Part shown: in pieces, positions 8,145-16,557 of the stretch | Numbering within the stretch: position 1 is the stretch's first letter | Layout: every line of letters starts with the position of its first letter | Source: Deltaproteobacteria bacterium | GTDB lineage: Bacteria; Myxococcota_A; Polyangia; GCA-2747355 | Direction of reading: 5' to 3' | Length of the DNA: 64,000 nucleotides | Assembly: GCA_020633415.1 (NCBI GenBank) | Contig: JACKDQ010000003.1 | Location: 62,001-126,000 of the forward strand | The notes under the pieces: generated by a model | Databases searched by the model: none | The model's input: the letters and a program-made list of their open reading frames with translations, nothing else | What the model was told of the DNA's origin: nothing | Translations under genes and position numbers: made by a program

Positions 8145-9824
8145 ATGCAGCCGAACTTGACGATGGTCATCGAGCAGGTAGGCAAAGACAAAGGAATCGA
8201 TCGCGATGTGCTGATCGAGACGCTGAAGCAAGCGATTGTCACTGCCGCCAAAAAGACCTTCGGTTCGCACTACGAACTCGAACCGGACTTCAACGCCGAC
8301 AAGGGGTGTGTCGATCTCTACCAGATCGTCAACGTTGTCGACGTTGTCGAGACGCCGGGCCGAGAGATCACCGTCGGTGCTGCCCGGGAGCACGGATTCG
8401 AAGCCGAGGTCGGCGACGAGCTGTTGTTTCAGGTGTTTTATCGTCGCGAAGACGCCGAGCAAGCCGAAGAGCACGATGCGCGGTATGGCGACCTGCTGGG
8501 CCTAAGGACCAAAGGCCGAGGCTTTGGTCGGATCGCTGCGCAGACGGCCAAGCAGGTGATCATTCAGCGCGTTCGCGAAGCGGAGCGCGAGATCGTTTTT
8601 AACGAGTACAAAGACCGCAAAGGCGAGTTGATCAATGGTGTTGTTCGTCGCTTCGAGCGTGGCAACATCATCGTCGATTTGGGCCGCGCGGAAGCGATCT
8701 TGCCGGTGCGCGAGCAAGTACCGCGCGAATCGTATCGTGTCGGTGATCGCGTTGTCTCGTACGTGGTCGACATCGACCGCGCCGCCCGCGGCCCACAGAT
8801 CGTACTTTCACGCACCCACAAGGGGTTGCTGATCAAGCTCTTCGAAAACGAAGTGCCCGAGATCTACGAGGGTATCGTTCGCATCGAGTCAGCCGCTCGT
8901 GAACCGGGCGCCCGCGCCAAGATTGCAGTCTCGTCGCGCGACGTCGACGTCGATCCGGTCGGGGCGTGCGTCGGCATGAAGGGCTCGCGTGTCCAAGCGG
9001 TGGTCCAAGAGCTTCGCGGCGAAAAGATCGACATCGTCCCCTACGATGAGGATCCGGCCCGTTTCGTATGCAACGCGATCGCTCCGGCAGAAGTTTCGCG
9101 CGTGCTGCTCGACGCAGAGAACCACACGATGGAGCTGATCGTTCCCGATGACAAGCTCTCGTTGGCGATCGGTAAGAAGGGGCAAAACGTTCGTTTGGCC
9201 TCGCAGCTCACCGGTTGGCGGATCGACATCCACAGCGAAACCAAGGTGCGCGAGCTCGAAGAGCAGGCCAAGCGCTCACTGGCAGAGATCGAAGGCGTCT
9301 CGGAAGAGCTCGCCGATACGATGTTCAAGCTTGGCTGGCGCTCCGCCGAAGAGGTGGCCGGTACTGCGCCCGAGGAGTTGATGGCGATCCCGGGGCTCGG
9401 TGGTGCAGAAGCCGCGGTGAGGATCGTAGAGGGTGCTGCGGTCACCGTGGAAGTGCACCGCGAACGTGCAGCGCAAGAGGCCGCGCGTTTGGCCGCCGAG
9501 CGACAAAAGACCGACGAGGAGCGCATGCTGTCGGTCAACGGTATCGATCAGCAACTCTACGAACACCTCTCGACGTTTTACGCGAACGTTGAGGCGCTCG
9601 CTAAAGAGCACGACATGAACCGCATGTCAGAGGTCGCGAAGATCTCCCCCACGCGGGCAAGATGGCTACACCATCAAGTTCGGCTCTATTTGGGCGAAAT
9701 AGATCGGCGTGCGCCGGCGCCAGAGATTGACGCGGCGGAAGAAGCCGAGTATCAGGCTCAACGTATGGCTGTATCCGACGACGGATCGGCCGCCGCCTCC
9801 GAGGCGGAGGCCGCAGTCGAATAG
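8145..9824 (+). CDS. nusA: Transcription termination/antitermination factor NusA
   Basis: 559 residues. The N-terminal RNA-polymerase-binding domain (1-130) is followed by an S1 domain (LINGVVRRFERGNIIVDLG) and two KH domains, the second with the LAIGKKGQNVRLAS GxxG loop. The C-terminus is extended, with a helix-hairpin-helix-like repeat (MAIPGLGGAEAAVRI) and an acidic tail, as in proteobacterial NusA with acidic repeats. It sets pausing, termination and antitermination, and in E. coli represses its own operon, which fits the terminator in the leader upstream. Confidence 0.97.
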   Translation: MQPNLTMVIEQVGKDKGIDRDVLIETLKQAIVTAAKKTFGSHYELEPDFNADKGCVDLYQIVNVVDVVETPGREITVGAAREHGFEAEVGDELLFQVFYRREDAEQAEEHDARYGDLLGLRTKGRGFGRIAAQTAKQVIIQRVREAEREIVFNEYKDRKGELINGVVRRFERGNIIVDLGRAEAILPVREQVPRESYRVGDRVVSYVVDIDRAARGPQIVLSRTHKGLLIKLFENEVPEIYEGIVRIESAAREPGARAKIAVSSRDVDVDPVGACVGMKGSRVQAVVQELRGEKIDIVPYDEDPARFVCNAIAPAEVSRVLLDAENHTMELIVPDDKLSLAIGKKGQNVRLASQLTGWRIDIHSETKVRELEEQAKRSLAEIEGVSEELADTMFKLGWRSAEEVAGTAPEELMAIPGLGGAEAAVRIVEGAAVTVEVHRERAAQEAARLAAERQKTDEERMLSVNGIDQQLYEHLSTFYANVEALAKEHDMNRMSEVAKISPTRARWLHHQVRLYLGEIDRRAPAPEIDAAEEAEYQAQRMAVSDDGSAAASEAEAAVE

Positions 9825-9829
9825 GTGAA

Positions 9830-10354
9830 ATGATGGTAGGTCCAACGCGTACATGTGCAGGATGCAGACGCCGTCGAGCGAAAGCGACGCTGTTGCGTTT
9901 CGTCGCCGATGGGCGAGCGCAGCTCGTGCTCGACGTGCAGCAACGCGCCTCGGTGCGCGGGGTCTACGTCTGCCCGCGCGCGACTTGCCTAGACGGCGCG
10001 TTGCGCCGCGGATCGTTTGCGCGCTCGTTGCGCCGCCGGGTGACGGTCGATCAGGCGCTTTTCGATTTGGTGGCGCACGAGCTCGAGCAACGGGTGAAGC
10101 TGCTTGTCGAGCGCGCGCTGTCTGACGGTCGTGCCGAACGAGAGGACGATGGCGCGATAGTCTTTGTTGATGAGAAATCTTGCCGCTGGGTCAAGGTGCT
10201 GCAGCGGCAGCTTGAGGAACTCGGACACAGCCCAAAAACCGTGGGGTTGGAGGCTGTGGGCCAAGGGGGCGCAGAGCAGGCGATGGCATCCGTGAGCCAT
10301 CTTGCCGGCGACGATGTAGCGCGTCTTGGTCGAGAGCTTGAAAGCCGTGCCTAG
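9830..10354 (+). CDS. ylxR: YlxR/RnpM (DUF448) family RNA-binding protein with extended C-terminus
   Basis: 174 residues, nearly twice the usual YlxR length. The first 85 residues hold the YlxR core: TRTCAGCRRRRAKATLLRF, RGVYVCPRATCLDGALRRG and a basic RSLRRRVT segment. In Bacillus the homologue RnpM modulates RNase P. The extra C-terminal part contains a helix and a short conserved-looking HLAGDDVARLG stretch; its position and size would allow an L7Ae-like second domain, but I cannot confirm that. It begins 5 bp after the nusA stop and is followed by infB after 31 bp. Confidence 0.85.
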   Translation: MMVGPTRTCAGCRRRRAKATLLRFVADGRAQLVLDVQQRASVRGVYVCPRATCLDGALRRGSFARSLRRRVTVDQALFDLVAHELEQRVKLLVERALSDGRAEREDDGAIVFVDEKSCRWVKVLQRQLEELGHSPKTVGLEAVGQGGAEQAMASVSHLAGDDVARLGRELESRA

Positions 10355-10385
10355 TTTGGCCGGCGCGCGTGACGGAGGCACGGAA

Positions 10386-13157
10386 GTGGCCAAAGTTCGA
10401 ATTTATCAGCTCGCGAAGGAATTAGGTCTTCCTAACAAGGACCTGATTACCAAGTTGCGGGGTCTGGGTGTGGATGTTCGCAACCATATGAGCGTCATCG
10501 ACTCAGACGAATCGCAGCGGGTGCGCCGTGCGCTCGAGAAGGAGCGCGCGGAGAGCCGCGAGGTTTCGCGACTTAGCTCGACGGTTATCCGTCGCCGTAG
10601 TCGCGTCTCGAAAGATGCGCCTGCCGTACCGGTAGCCGAGACCCCGCGCTCGCCGGCCGTTGCGGCGCCGAGGGTCGAAAGAGCGGCGAGGCGGGATGCT
10701 CCGCAGGGTGAGGTCGTCTATGCCGCACCCTCGCTTGCGCCTGAAGAGCCTTTTGCGGCTGAAGCTGCGGCCGATGCGTCGCCGCCACCACCTGCGATCG
10801 AAGCCGACACCCGTGGAACACCAGAAGTTGTCGAGCCAATAATGCCTGCTGCTGAGTACATCGAGGCCACACCGGAACCCGTCATCGAAGTTCCACCGCC
10901 AGTGGAAATTGAGCATCCGGCGTTTGACGAAGTTGTCGAAGCTGTTGCCGTCGAGGACGATCAGCAAGAGATCTCCGAAGAGGACAGCCCCGAGGCGGGT
11001 GTGCTGCAAGAGATGCCTGGCGGTCGCTCGCGACCTCAGGTTCGCTATGCACCGGGCTTCGAGCCGGGGGGCAAATACGCGCAGCGTCCGCCCGGTCGCT
11101 ATGGTCGCACTGGGGGCCAAGGTCAGCAGCGGCAGGCTGTGGCTTCGGCGAGCGGCGCTCCAGGTGCCGAGCCACCGCAGCTATCGGCGGCTGAGGCCGC
11201 CCGGATGATGAGTCCGGCGAAACCGCGCGTCGTGATCACCGATCTCGATGCGCGCCGCGGTGCGCGTCGCGAAGTGACTCGTGCCGATCTGCTTCGCAGT
11301 CGTACCTATCGACAGCAGCAGCAGCAGCGCGGGCGCAAGAAGAAAACAGCGCCGGTAAAACGCGGCAAGAAGACCGAGATCACGACGCCCGCCGAGCATA
11401 AGCGCGTGATTCGCGTTGAGTCGGCGATCGGTGTCGGTGAGCTCGCCCACCAGATGGGTGTCAAAGCCTCTGAAGTGCTCAAGAAGCTCTGGGCGATGGG
11501 GCTGACCAACATCATGATCAACGAGTCGATCGACGTCGATACGGCAAGCTTGTTGGCTTCCGAGTTCGGCTATGAAGTCGATGACGTGGCGTTCCGCGAA
11601 GAGTCGGTGCTGTCCGAAACGCCGGATTCTCCGGAAGACATGCAGCCCCGCGCGGCGGTGATTACGGTGATGGGCCACGTCGATCACGGTAAGACCTCGT
11701 TGCTCGACGCTTTGCGCGACACCGATGTTGCCGCCGGCGAAGCGGGTGGCATCACCCAGCACATGGCGGCCTATCGCGTCAAAACAAGGCAAGGTGAGAT
11801 CGTTTGTCTCGACACACCGGGCCACGAAGCGTTCACGCATATGCGTGCTCGCGGCGCCCAGTGCACCGACGTTGTCGTCTTGGTGGTTGCCGCAGACGAT
11901 GGCGTGATGCCCCAGACGGTTGAAGCGATCGATCATGCGAGAGATGCCGAAGTACCGATCATCGTCGCGATCAACAAGATGGACCTGCCCGACGCCAATC
12001 CGGATCGCGTCAAGAGTGAGCTCGCTGAGCGCGGCCTCGTACCGGAGGACTGGGGCGGCGATGTGATGTTTATTCCGGTCTCAGCGCGCACTGGCGAAGG
12101 CGTTCCCGAGCTTACCGAGGCGCTGGCGTTGCAGGCCGAGATCATGGAATTGACCGCGAACCCGACCAAGCCGGCACGCGGTACGATCATCGAAGCCAAG
12201 CTCGATCGCGCTCGTGGCGCGATGTGCACCGTACTCGTTCAAGAGGGAACGCTGCGCGTCGGGGATCACATCGTTGCCGGTCATTTTATCGGCAAGATCC
12301 GCGCGATGCTCGATGACCGCGGTAACAGCGTCAAGGACGCGCCGCCGAGTACTCCGGTGGAGATTCTTGGTCTGGGTGGCGTTCCTGCTGCTGGCGATCA
12401 GCTCAATGTGGTCGCCGACGAGAAGCTTGCGCGCCAAGTTGCCGAGCACCGTCAGCAGGCCGTTCGTCGCCGCGAATTGGCTGGGGCGAGTGCCAGCAAG
12501 ACGTACGAAGAAATCCTCGGGCAGATCCAGAGCGGCGACGCCCACGAGCTCAAGCTCCTTGTCAAGTCGGACGTCCACGGCACGAGTGAGGCGTTGCGTG
12601 ACTCGTTGCTTAAACTGTCGACGGAACGCGTTTCCGTCAACGTAATCAGCGCGGGCGTGGGCGGAATCCACGAAGCCGATGTCAACTTGGCAAAGGCCTC
12701 GGGGGCAGTGATCGTTGGTTTCAACGTTCGTCCGGCGGGCAAGGCTAGCCAGCTGGCCGAGCGCGAGCGCGTTGAAATCCGCATTTACGACGTGATCTAC
12801 GAGTTGCTCGATGACGTAAAGATCCTGATGCAAGGTTTGCTGCCGAAGGATCGGCACGAGCGTTTCGCGGGTCGTGCAGAGGTTCGCGAGACTTTCACCA
12901 TTCCCCGCGTGGGTGTGGTGGCCGGTTGTGCTGTACTCGACGGGCGGATTTCGCGCGGCTCTCACCTGCGACTAATCCGCGATAGCGTCAAAATTTACGA
13001 CGGGCGAGTAGCAACGCTGCGGCGCTTCAAAGAGGACGTCAAAGAGGTTGAAAAAGGCTACGAGTGTGGTCTTGGCGTCGAGGGCTACAACGAGATCCAG
13101 GTCGGCGACATCATCGAGTGTTACGATGTCGAAGAAGTGGCTGCTTCGCTCAACTAG
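10386..13157 (+). CDS. infB: Translation initiation factor IF-2
   Basis: 923 residues from GTG 10386, chosen because GGAGG sits at 10374-10378 and the protein then begins with the conserved IF2_N domain (KVRIYQLAKELGLPNKDL). A long Pro/Ala/Glu-rich linker and a second IF2_N-like segment (SEVLKKLWAMGLTNIMINES) lead to the GTPase domain: GHVDHGKTS (G1), DTPGHEAF (G3) and NKMD (G4). Domains II, III and C2 follow, ending in the initiator-tRNA-binding barrel. IF-2 brings fMet-tRNA to the 30S subunit. A longer reading frame to 10326 overlaps ylxR and has no ribosome site. Confidence 0.97.
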   Translation: MAKVRIYQLAKELGLPNKDLITKLRGLGVDVRNHMSVIDSDESQRVRRALEKERAESREVSRLSSTVIRRRSRVSKDAPAVPVAETPRSPAVAAPRVERAARRDAPQGEVVYAAPSLAPEEPFAAEAAADASPPPPAIEADTRGTPEVVEPIMPAAEYIEATPEPVIEVPPPVEIEHPAFDEVVEAVAVEDDQQEISEEDSPEAGVLQEMPGGRSRPQVRYAPGFEPGGKYAQRPPGRYGRTGGQGQQRQAVASASGAPGAEPPQLSAAEAARMMSPAKPRVVITDLDARRGARREVTRADLLRSRTYRQQQQQRGRKKKTAPVKRGKKTEITTPAEHKRVIRVESAIGVGELAHQMGVKASEVLKKLWAMGLTNIMINESIDVDTASLLASEFGYEVDDVAFREESVLSETPDSPEDMQPRAAVITVMGHVDHGKTSLLDALRDTDVAAGEAGGITQHMAAYRVKTRQGEIVCLDTPGHEAFTHMRARGAQCTDVVVLVVAADDGVMPQTVEAIDHARDAEVPIIVAINKMDLPDANPDRVKSELAERGLVPEDWGGDVMFIPVSARTGEGVPELTEALALQAEIMELTANPTKPARGTIIEAKLDRARGAMCTVLVQEGTLRVGDHIVAGHFIGKIRAMLDDRGNSVKDAPPSTPVEILGLGGVPAAGDQLNVVADEKLARQVAEHRQQAVRRRELAGASASKTYEEILGQIQSGDAHELKLLVKSDVHGTSEALRDSLLKLSTERVSVNVISAGVGGIHEADVNLAKASGAVIVGFNVRPAGKASQLAERERVEIRIYDVIYELLDDVKILMQGLLPKDRHERFAGRAEVRETFTIPRVGVVAGCAVLDGRISRGSHLRLIRDSVKIYDGRVATLRRFKEDVKEVEKGYECGLGVEGYNEIQVGDIIECYDVEEVAASLN

Positions 13158-13317
13158 CCGGGCGCTGAGAGACGTGCCCAACTGGTTCGATCGCACCGGT
13201 GGCGCCGTGTCCACGGCGCCGCGCTTTATGACCTTTCGTGACGCGCCGTGTTTGCCGAGTCTCGCCGCTAGTGCGTGCGGGGGGGTGGGCTCGGCCTGCC
13301 GCAGCGGGAGCTAGCGA

Positions 13318-13647
13318 GTGGTCGTCGGCGTGTGCAGGTTGACGCTGCTTTTTCCTGCGGCCCAGTCGCTCAAGGACAAGCGTTCGTCTTTGCGAAAGAT
13401 CACCGAGCGCGTGAAAAGTCGCTTCAACGCCGCCGTCGCCGAAGTGGCCGACCAGGACAGCTGGCAGCGCTGCACGATCGGCGTTTCGGTGGTGAGCAAC
13501 GCGTCCGATCATGCCCAATCGATGCTCGACAAGATCTGCGATCATATCGAGCAGAGCTATATCGGTGAGATCTGCGACCGCCAAGCCGAGCTGCTCCACT
13601 ACGCCGATGATGACGGCTGGCCCGATGACGACCGTGTGGAGTTTTGA
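13318..13647 (+). CDS. ylxP: YlxP-like (DUF503) family protein
   Basis: 109 residues with a GTG start. The DUF503 hallmarks are present: an opening strand VVGVCRLTLLFPAAQSLKDKR, the helix RSSLRKITERVKSRF, and the strand IGVSVVSNASDHAQSMLDKI. These small proteins sit between infB and rbfA in many bacteria and are thought to help ribosome biogenesis, though the exact role is not established. The stop overlaps the rbfA start by one base. The 160-bp gap after infB contains a perfect hairpin (13201-13219) without a T-run. Confidence 0.9.
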   Translation: MVVGVCRLTLLFPAAQSLKDKRSSLRKITERVKSRFNAAVAEVADQDSWQRCTIGVSVVSNASDHAQSMLDKICDHIEQSYIGEICDRQAELLHYADDDGWPDDDRVEF

Positions 13648-14012
13648 TGAGCTCGCCGCGCATTAACAGCCAGCTCCAGCAGGCGCTTGCCGAGTTGGTT
13701 CGAGAGCTGAAAGATCCTCGACTTGGCCAGCCCGGACTGATCGCGATCGCTGAAGTACGCGTTACGCCCGACGTGTCGCGCGCACGGGTGTTTGTTACGG
13801 TCGCCGATCGAATCGACTGCAATGACGTGGTGGCGGTCCTGCAGCGTGCAGCTGGGCGCTTGCGTGGACAGCTTAGCCGGCGCTTGCGGCTTCGTCGGGC
13901 GCCCGAGTTGCTGTTTATCCCCGACCAGTCCTTCGACCGCGCCAACCGTATCGAGCAGGTCTTGGCTGAAATCGCAGTCGAGGATGAGAAGGGAGAGGGT
14001 GGGGATGATTGA
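13647..14012 (+). CDS. rbfA: 30S ribosome-binding factor RbfA
   Basis: 121 residues from ATG 13647 (TGATG junction with ylxP). RbfA has a KH-like fold that binds the 30S subunit and aids 16S rRNA maturation. Visible hallmarks: INSQLQQALAELVRELKDPRL at the start, IAIAEVRVTPDVSRARVFV in the central strands, and LRRAPELLFIPDQSFDRANRIEQVL at the end. Its position between ylxP and a DHH phosphoesterase gene, with 1- and 8-bp overlaps, indicates one operon. Confidence 0.95.
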   Translation: MSSPRINSQLQQALAELVRELKDPRLGQPGLIAIAEVRVTPDVSRARVFVTVADRIDCNDVVAVLQRAAGRLRGQLSRRLRLRRAPELLFIPDQSFDRANRIEQVLAEIAVEDEKGEGGDD

Positions 14013-15003
14013 TGTTTCGTTGGGTCGCGCTGCGGCCGCGCTGCGCAGCGGAAGGCGCGTGCTGGTGACGTGCCATCCCAACCCCGATGGCGACGCAGTT
14101 GGCTCGATGCTGGCGTTGTGGGGCGCGCTGCGCGACAAAGGCGTGGATTGTGTGGCCTACAACCCAGATCCAATTCCTCACTCGCTGCATTTTCTCGACG
14201 GCGCTCAGCAGATCGTTCGTGAGTTGCCGAGCGAGGCGTTCGATCTGACGGTTGTGCTCGACTGTTCCGACGCGCGAATGTTTCCCCATGCGCTGCCTGA
14301 TCGGGCGTTCCTCGGCAAGGTTTTGGTTGTCGACCACCACCAGACGCGAGGAGAGGTCTGGGATGAAATCTACGCCGACGTGAACGCGGCCTCGGTGGGC
14401 GTCTTGCTCTATCGCTTGTTTCGCGCGCTAAAATGGTGGCCGCAACCGCTGGCGGTGTGTGAAGCACTGTATTGTTCCGTGCTCTCCGATACTGGGTCGT
14501 TTCGCTATCAGAATACCGACCCCGAGGCGCTGAAGATTGCAGCCGAACTGATCAGCAATGGCGTCGACCCGTGGCGTGTCGCTTCGAATTTGTACGAGAC
14601 GCGCCCGGTGCGGCAGTTGGAGTTGCTCACTCGCGTGCTGCAGACGTTGGTCGTTTCGGAGGACGGCCACACGGCGATACTCACCGTAACCGAGGAGATG
14701 TTGCGAGAGACGGGCTGCACCGCCGATATGGTCGACGGCTTTGTCAACTACGCGCGGGCCCTTCAGGGTGTGCAGGTCGCGTTGCTTTTTCGGCAAAGCG
14801 CTGACGGCATTCGCGTATCGATGCGCTCTCGTGGAACGGTCAACGTTGCTCAGATCGCGCAGGGGTTCGGTGGCGGCGGTCATCATAATGCCGCCGGCTT
14901 TAGCGTCGAAGACGATGACGCTCAGGCGCTACAACGGGCGCTGTTCGATCGCGTTGGAGCGTCGCTCGATTCGGCGCCGGCGTTGTCTTCGGCTTCGGGC
15001 TAG
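14005..15003 (+). CDS. nrnA: DHH/DHHA1 phosphoesterase, NrnA-like oligoribonuclease / pAp phosphatase
   Basis: 332 residues from ATG 14005, overlapping rbfA by 8 bp and preceded by a G-rich ribosome site. Motif I is NPDGDAVGS, motif II VLDCSDA and motif III DHHQT; the DHHA1 substrate-binding domain ends with GGGGHHNAAGF. NrnA degrades oligoribonucleotides to nucleotides and removes the 3'-phosphate of pAp, using two metal ions. The rbfA-nrnA-truB-rpsO-pnp order is widespread, and places short-RNA recycling beside PNPase. Confidence 0.93.
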   Translation: MIDVSLGRAAAALRSGRRVLVTCHPNPDGDAVGSMLALWGALRDKGVDCVAYNPDPIPHSLHFLDGAQQIVRELPSEAFDLTVVLDCSDARMFPHALPDRAFLGKVLVVDHHQTRGEVWDEIYADVNAASVGVLLYRLFRALKWWPQPLAVCEALYCSVLSDTGSFRYQNTDPEALKIAAELISNGVDPWRVASNLYETRPVRQLELLTRVLQTLVVSEDGHTAILTVTEEMLRETGCTADMVDGFVNYARALQGVQVALLFRQSADGIRVSMRSRGTVNVAQIAQGFGGGGHHNAAGFSVEDDDAQALQRALFDRVGASLDSAPALSSASG

Positions 15004-15007
15004 CGCG

Positions 15008-15922
15008 ATGGGGCGCAAGCGTCGTCGCGATCGCCTGGCAGCTGTCGTCGTGATCGACAAGCCGGCTGGGATGACGTCGCACGACGTGGTGCAGTTTGTT
15101 CGCCGGAGGTTGAATCTCGCCAAAGCAGGGCACACCGGCACGCTCGACCCAATGGCCACCGGCGTTCTTCCTGTGTGCCTCGGGGAAGCGACCAAGATTG
15201 CGGGCTTATTGAGCGGGGAGGACAAGCGGTATCGCGCCCATGCCACCTTGGGGTTGGAGACAGACACCGGTGATGCGACGGGGCGCGAGCTGGCACGCGG
15301 TTCGCTCAGCGGGATCGATTTCGCGCGCATCGAGCAGGTGGCGCGAGACTTTGTGGGCACGATCGAACAGCGACCGCCGGCCTATTCGGCGATTCGCGTC
15401 GACGGAAAACGTGCATACGAACGGGCCCGCGCTGGAGAGGTGGTAGAGCTGCCCGTTCGGCAGGTGACGATCAGCGCCTTGTCGGTCGAGATGCTTGCCG
15501 GCGATCATCTGCTGCTTGATGTGACCTGTAGCAAGGGGACCTATGTTCGCTCGTTGATCGCCGACATCGGGCGCGCGCTCGGTTGTTTGGCCACGATGAG
15601 CGGATTGTGTCGTCTGCGGAGCGGTGCCCTTTCGCTCGAGCAGGCGGTCCAGCTCGATCAGCTCGACGACGACTCGCCGATGTTGTCGATGGACAGCGCC
15701 TTGGCTCATCTACCGGCGGCCGATGTCGAACGCGAAGCGGCCCGGCGCATCCAGCTCGGCCAGCCTCTGGCGTTCGTGCTCTCCGCGGGGGCTGCAAACC
15801 CCGAAACGCTTTGGCGGGTGCGCTGCGACGATCGGCTGATCGCACTAGCTTCGTATAACGAGGGTTGTCTGCGGCCAAAGCGGGTTTTTCTCGCGTCCGC
15901 CGCCGCACCGAGCGCCGATTAG
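15008..15922 (+). CDS. truB: tRNA pseudouridine-55 synthase TruB
   Basis: 304 residues from ATG 15008, five bases after the nrnA stop. The catalytic Asp47 lies in GHTGTLDPMATG; the N-terminal VVVIDKPAGMTSHDVV and the later Tyr/Arg motifs (KRYRAHATLG, SKGTYVRSLIADIG) are all present. It converts U55 of the tRNA T-loop to pseudouridine. A longer upstream-extended frame overlaps nrnA and is not used. The C-terminus carries a short PUA-like tail. Confidence 0.96.
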   Translation: MGRKRRRDRLAAVVVIDKPAGMTSHDVVQFVRRRLNLAKAGHTGTLDPMATGVLPVCLGEATKIAGLLSGEDKRYRAHATLGLETDTGDATGRELARGSLSGIDFARIEQVARDFVGTIEQRPPAYSAIRVDGKRAYERARAGEVVELPVRQVTISALSVEMLAGDHLLLDVTCSKGTYVRSLIADIGRALGCLATMSGLCRLRSGALSLEQAVQLDQLDDDSPMLSMDSALAHLPAADVEREAARRIQLGQPLAFVLSAGAANPETLWRVRCDDRLIALASYNEGCLRPKRVFLASAAAPSAD

Positions 15923-15970
15923 CCGTTGACAGGCGTGCGTATTTAGGTCAAGGATTACGCGTTTTTTGGA

Positions 15971-16000
15971 CCCGCCAGGCGGAAACTGGCTTTCTGCGGG
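15971..16000 (+). promoter_or_regulatory. rpsO leader hairpin, possible S15 autoregulatory site
   Basis: GCCAG-GCGGAAA-CTGGC (15974-15990), closed by CCC/GGG ends (15971-15973 with 15998-16000), lies 20 bp before the rpsO start. rpsO leaders in several unrelated lineages fold to bind S15 and repress translation, so a regulatory role is plausible. A TTGACA box lies upstream at 15926-15931 with no clear -10 partner. Confidence 0.45.
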
Positions 16001-16019
16001 CGCGGCGAGGAGTTTTCAG

Positions 16020-16289
16020 ATGAGTTTGGCTCAGGCGCATAAGCGCACGATCATTGAACGTTTCAAGTCTCACGAGAAGGACACGGGGTCGCCCGAGGTG
16101 CAGATCGCGTTGCTCAGCGAGCGGATCACGCACTTGACTGAGCACTTCAAGACTCACGCGAAGGATCACCATTCGCGGCGTGGTTTGTTGAAACTGGTTG
16201 GTCGCCGGCGACGCCTCTTGGATTATCTCAAGGTGCGAGACGTCGAGCGTTACCGCAAAATCATTGAGACTTTGGGTATCCGCAAGTAG
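16020..16289 (+). CDS. rpsO: 30S ribosomal protein S15
   Basis: 89 residues, the universal S15 length. The start ATG 16020 has GAGGAG at 16007-16012. Hallmarks: KDTGSPEVQIALLSERI, LTEHFKTHAKDHHSRRGL and LKLVGRRRRLLDYL. S15 binds 16S rRNA helices 20-22 early in 30S assembly. It is followed by pnp after a 268-bp structured spacer, the classic rpsO-pnp order. Confidence 0.98.
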   Translation: MSLAQAHKRTIIERFKSHEKDTGSPEVQIALLSERITHLTEHFKTHAKDHHSRRGLLKLVGRRRRLLDYLKVRDVERYRKIIETLGIRK

Positions 16290-16297
16290 CGAAGCGT

Positions 16298-16515
16298 TGA
16301 CCGACTCGGCACTGGCGCGAGTCGGTCAGCGACGAGTCGGTCAGCGACATAGGTCTGGGGAGCGCAAGGTTCCCCAAACCCAACAGGGGATCGAGTGTGC
16401 TCGATTCGGAGATGGCGCGGTGGGCGCCGAGGCGATTTAGTTGTCGGGCAAAGCCGCGGCGTTTTGCTCGACAACTAAGTCCTCCTCGAGCTCCTACCGA
16501 AATCTACCGGCAGCC
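16298..16515 (+). ncRNA. Highly structured rpsO-pnp intergenic RNA (processing/autoregulation region)
   Basis: Several hairpins follow each other. (1) TGACCGACTCG (16298-16308) pairs with CGAGTCGGTCA (16318-16328). (2) The 3' arm is part of a 15-bp tandem duplication, CGAGTCGGTCAGCGA at 16318-16332 and 16333-16347, giving two alternative partners. (3) TGGGGA/TCCCCA with GGT/ACC around 16351-16380. (4) TCGAG-TGTG-CTCGA near 16391. (5) TTAGTTGTCG (from 16437) with CGACAACTAA, extended by GCAAA/TTTGC. (6) GGCAG-CCTCG-CTGCC after 16509. In E. coli a hairpin here is cut by RNase III and lets PNPase repress itself. Function here is inferred. Confidence 0.6.
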
Positions 16516-16557
16516 TCGCTGCCTGTGGCTCCATCTATCAACACTAGGAGCTAGATC

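Noticed and set aside
12081..12965. Long minus-strand open frame opposite infB, and similar ones opposite pnp, prfB and other genes
   Set aside because: They mirror the codon bias of the real gene on the other strand, have no ribosome sites and no recognisable domains.
13201..13219. Perfect hairpin GGCGCCG-TGTCCA-CGGCGCC as a terminator after infB
   Set aside because: No T-run follows and the operon continues into ylxP; at most an mRNA-stabilising element.
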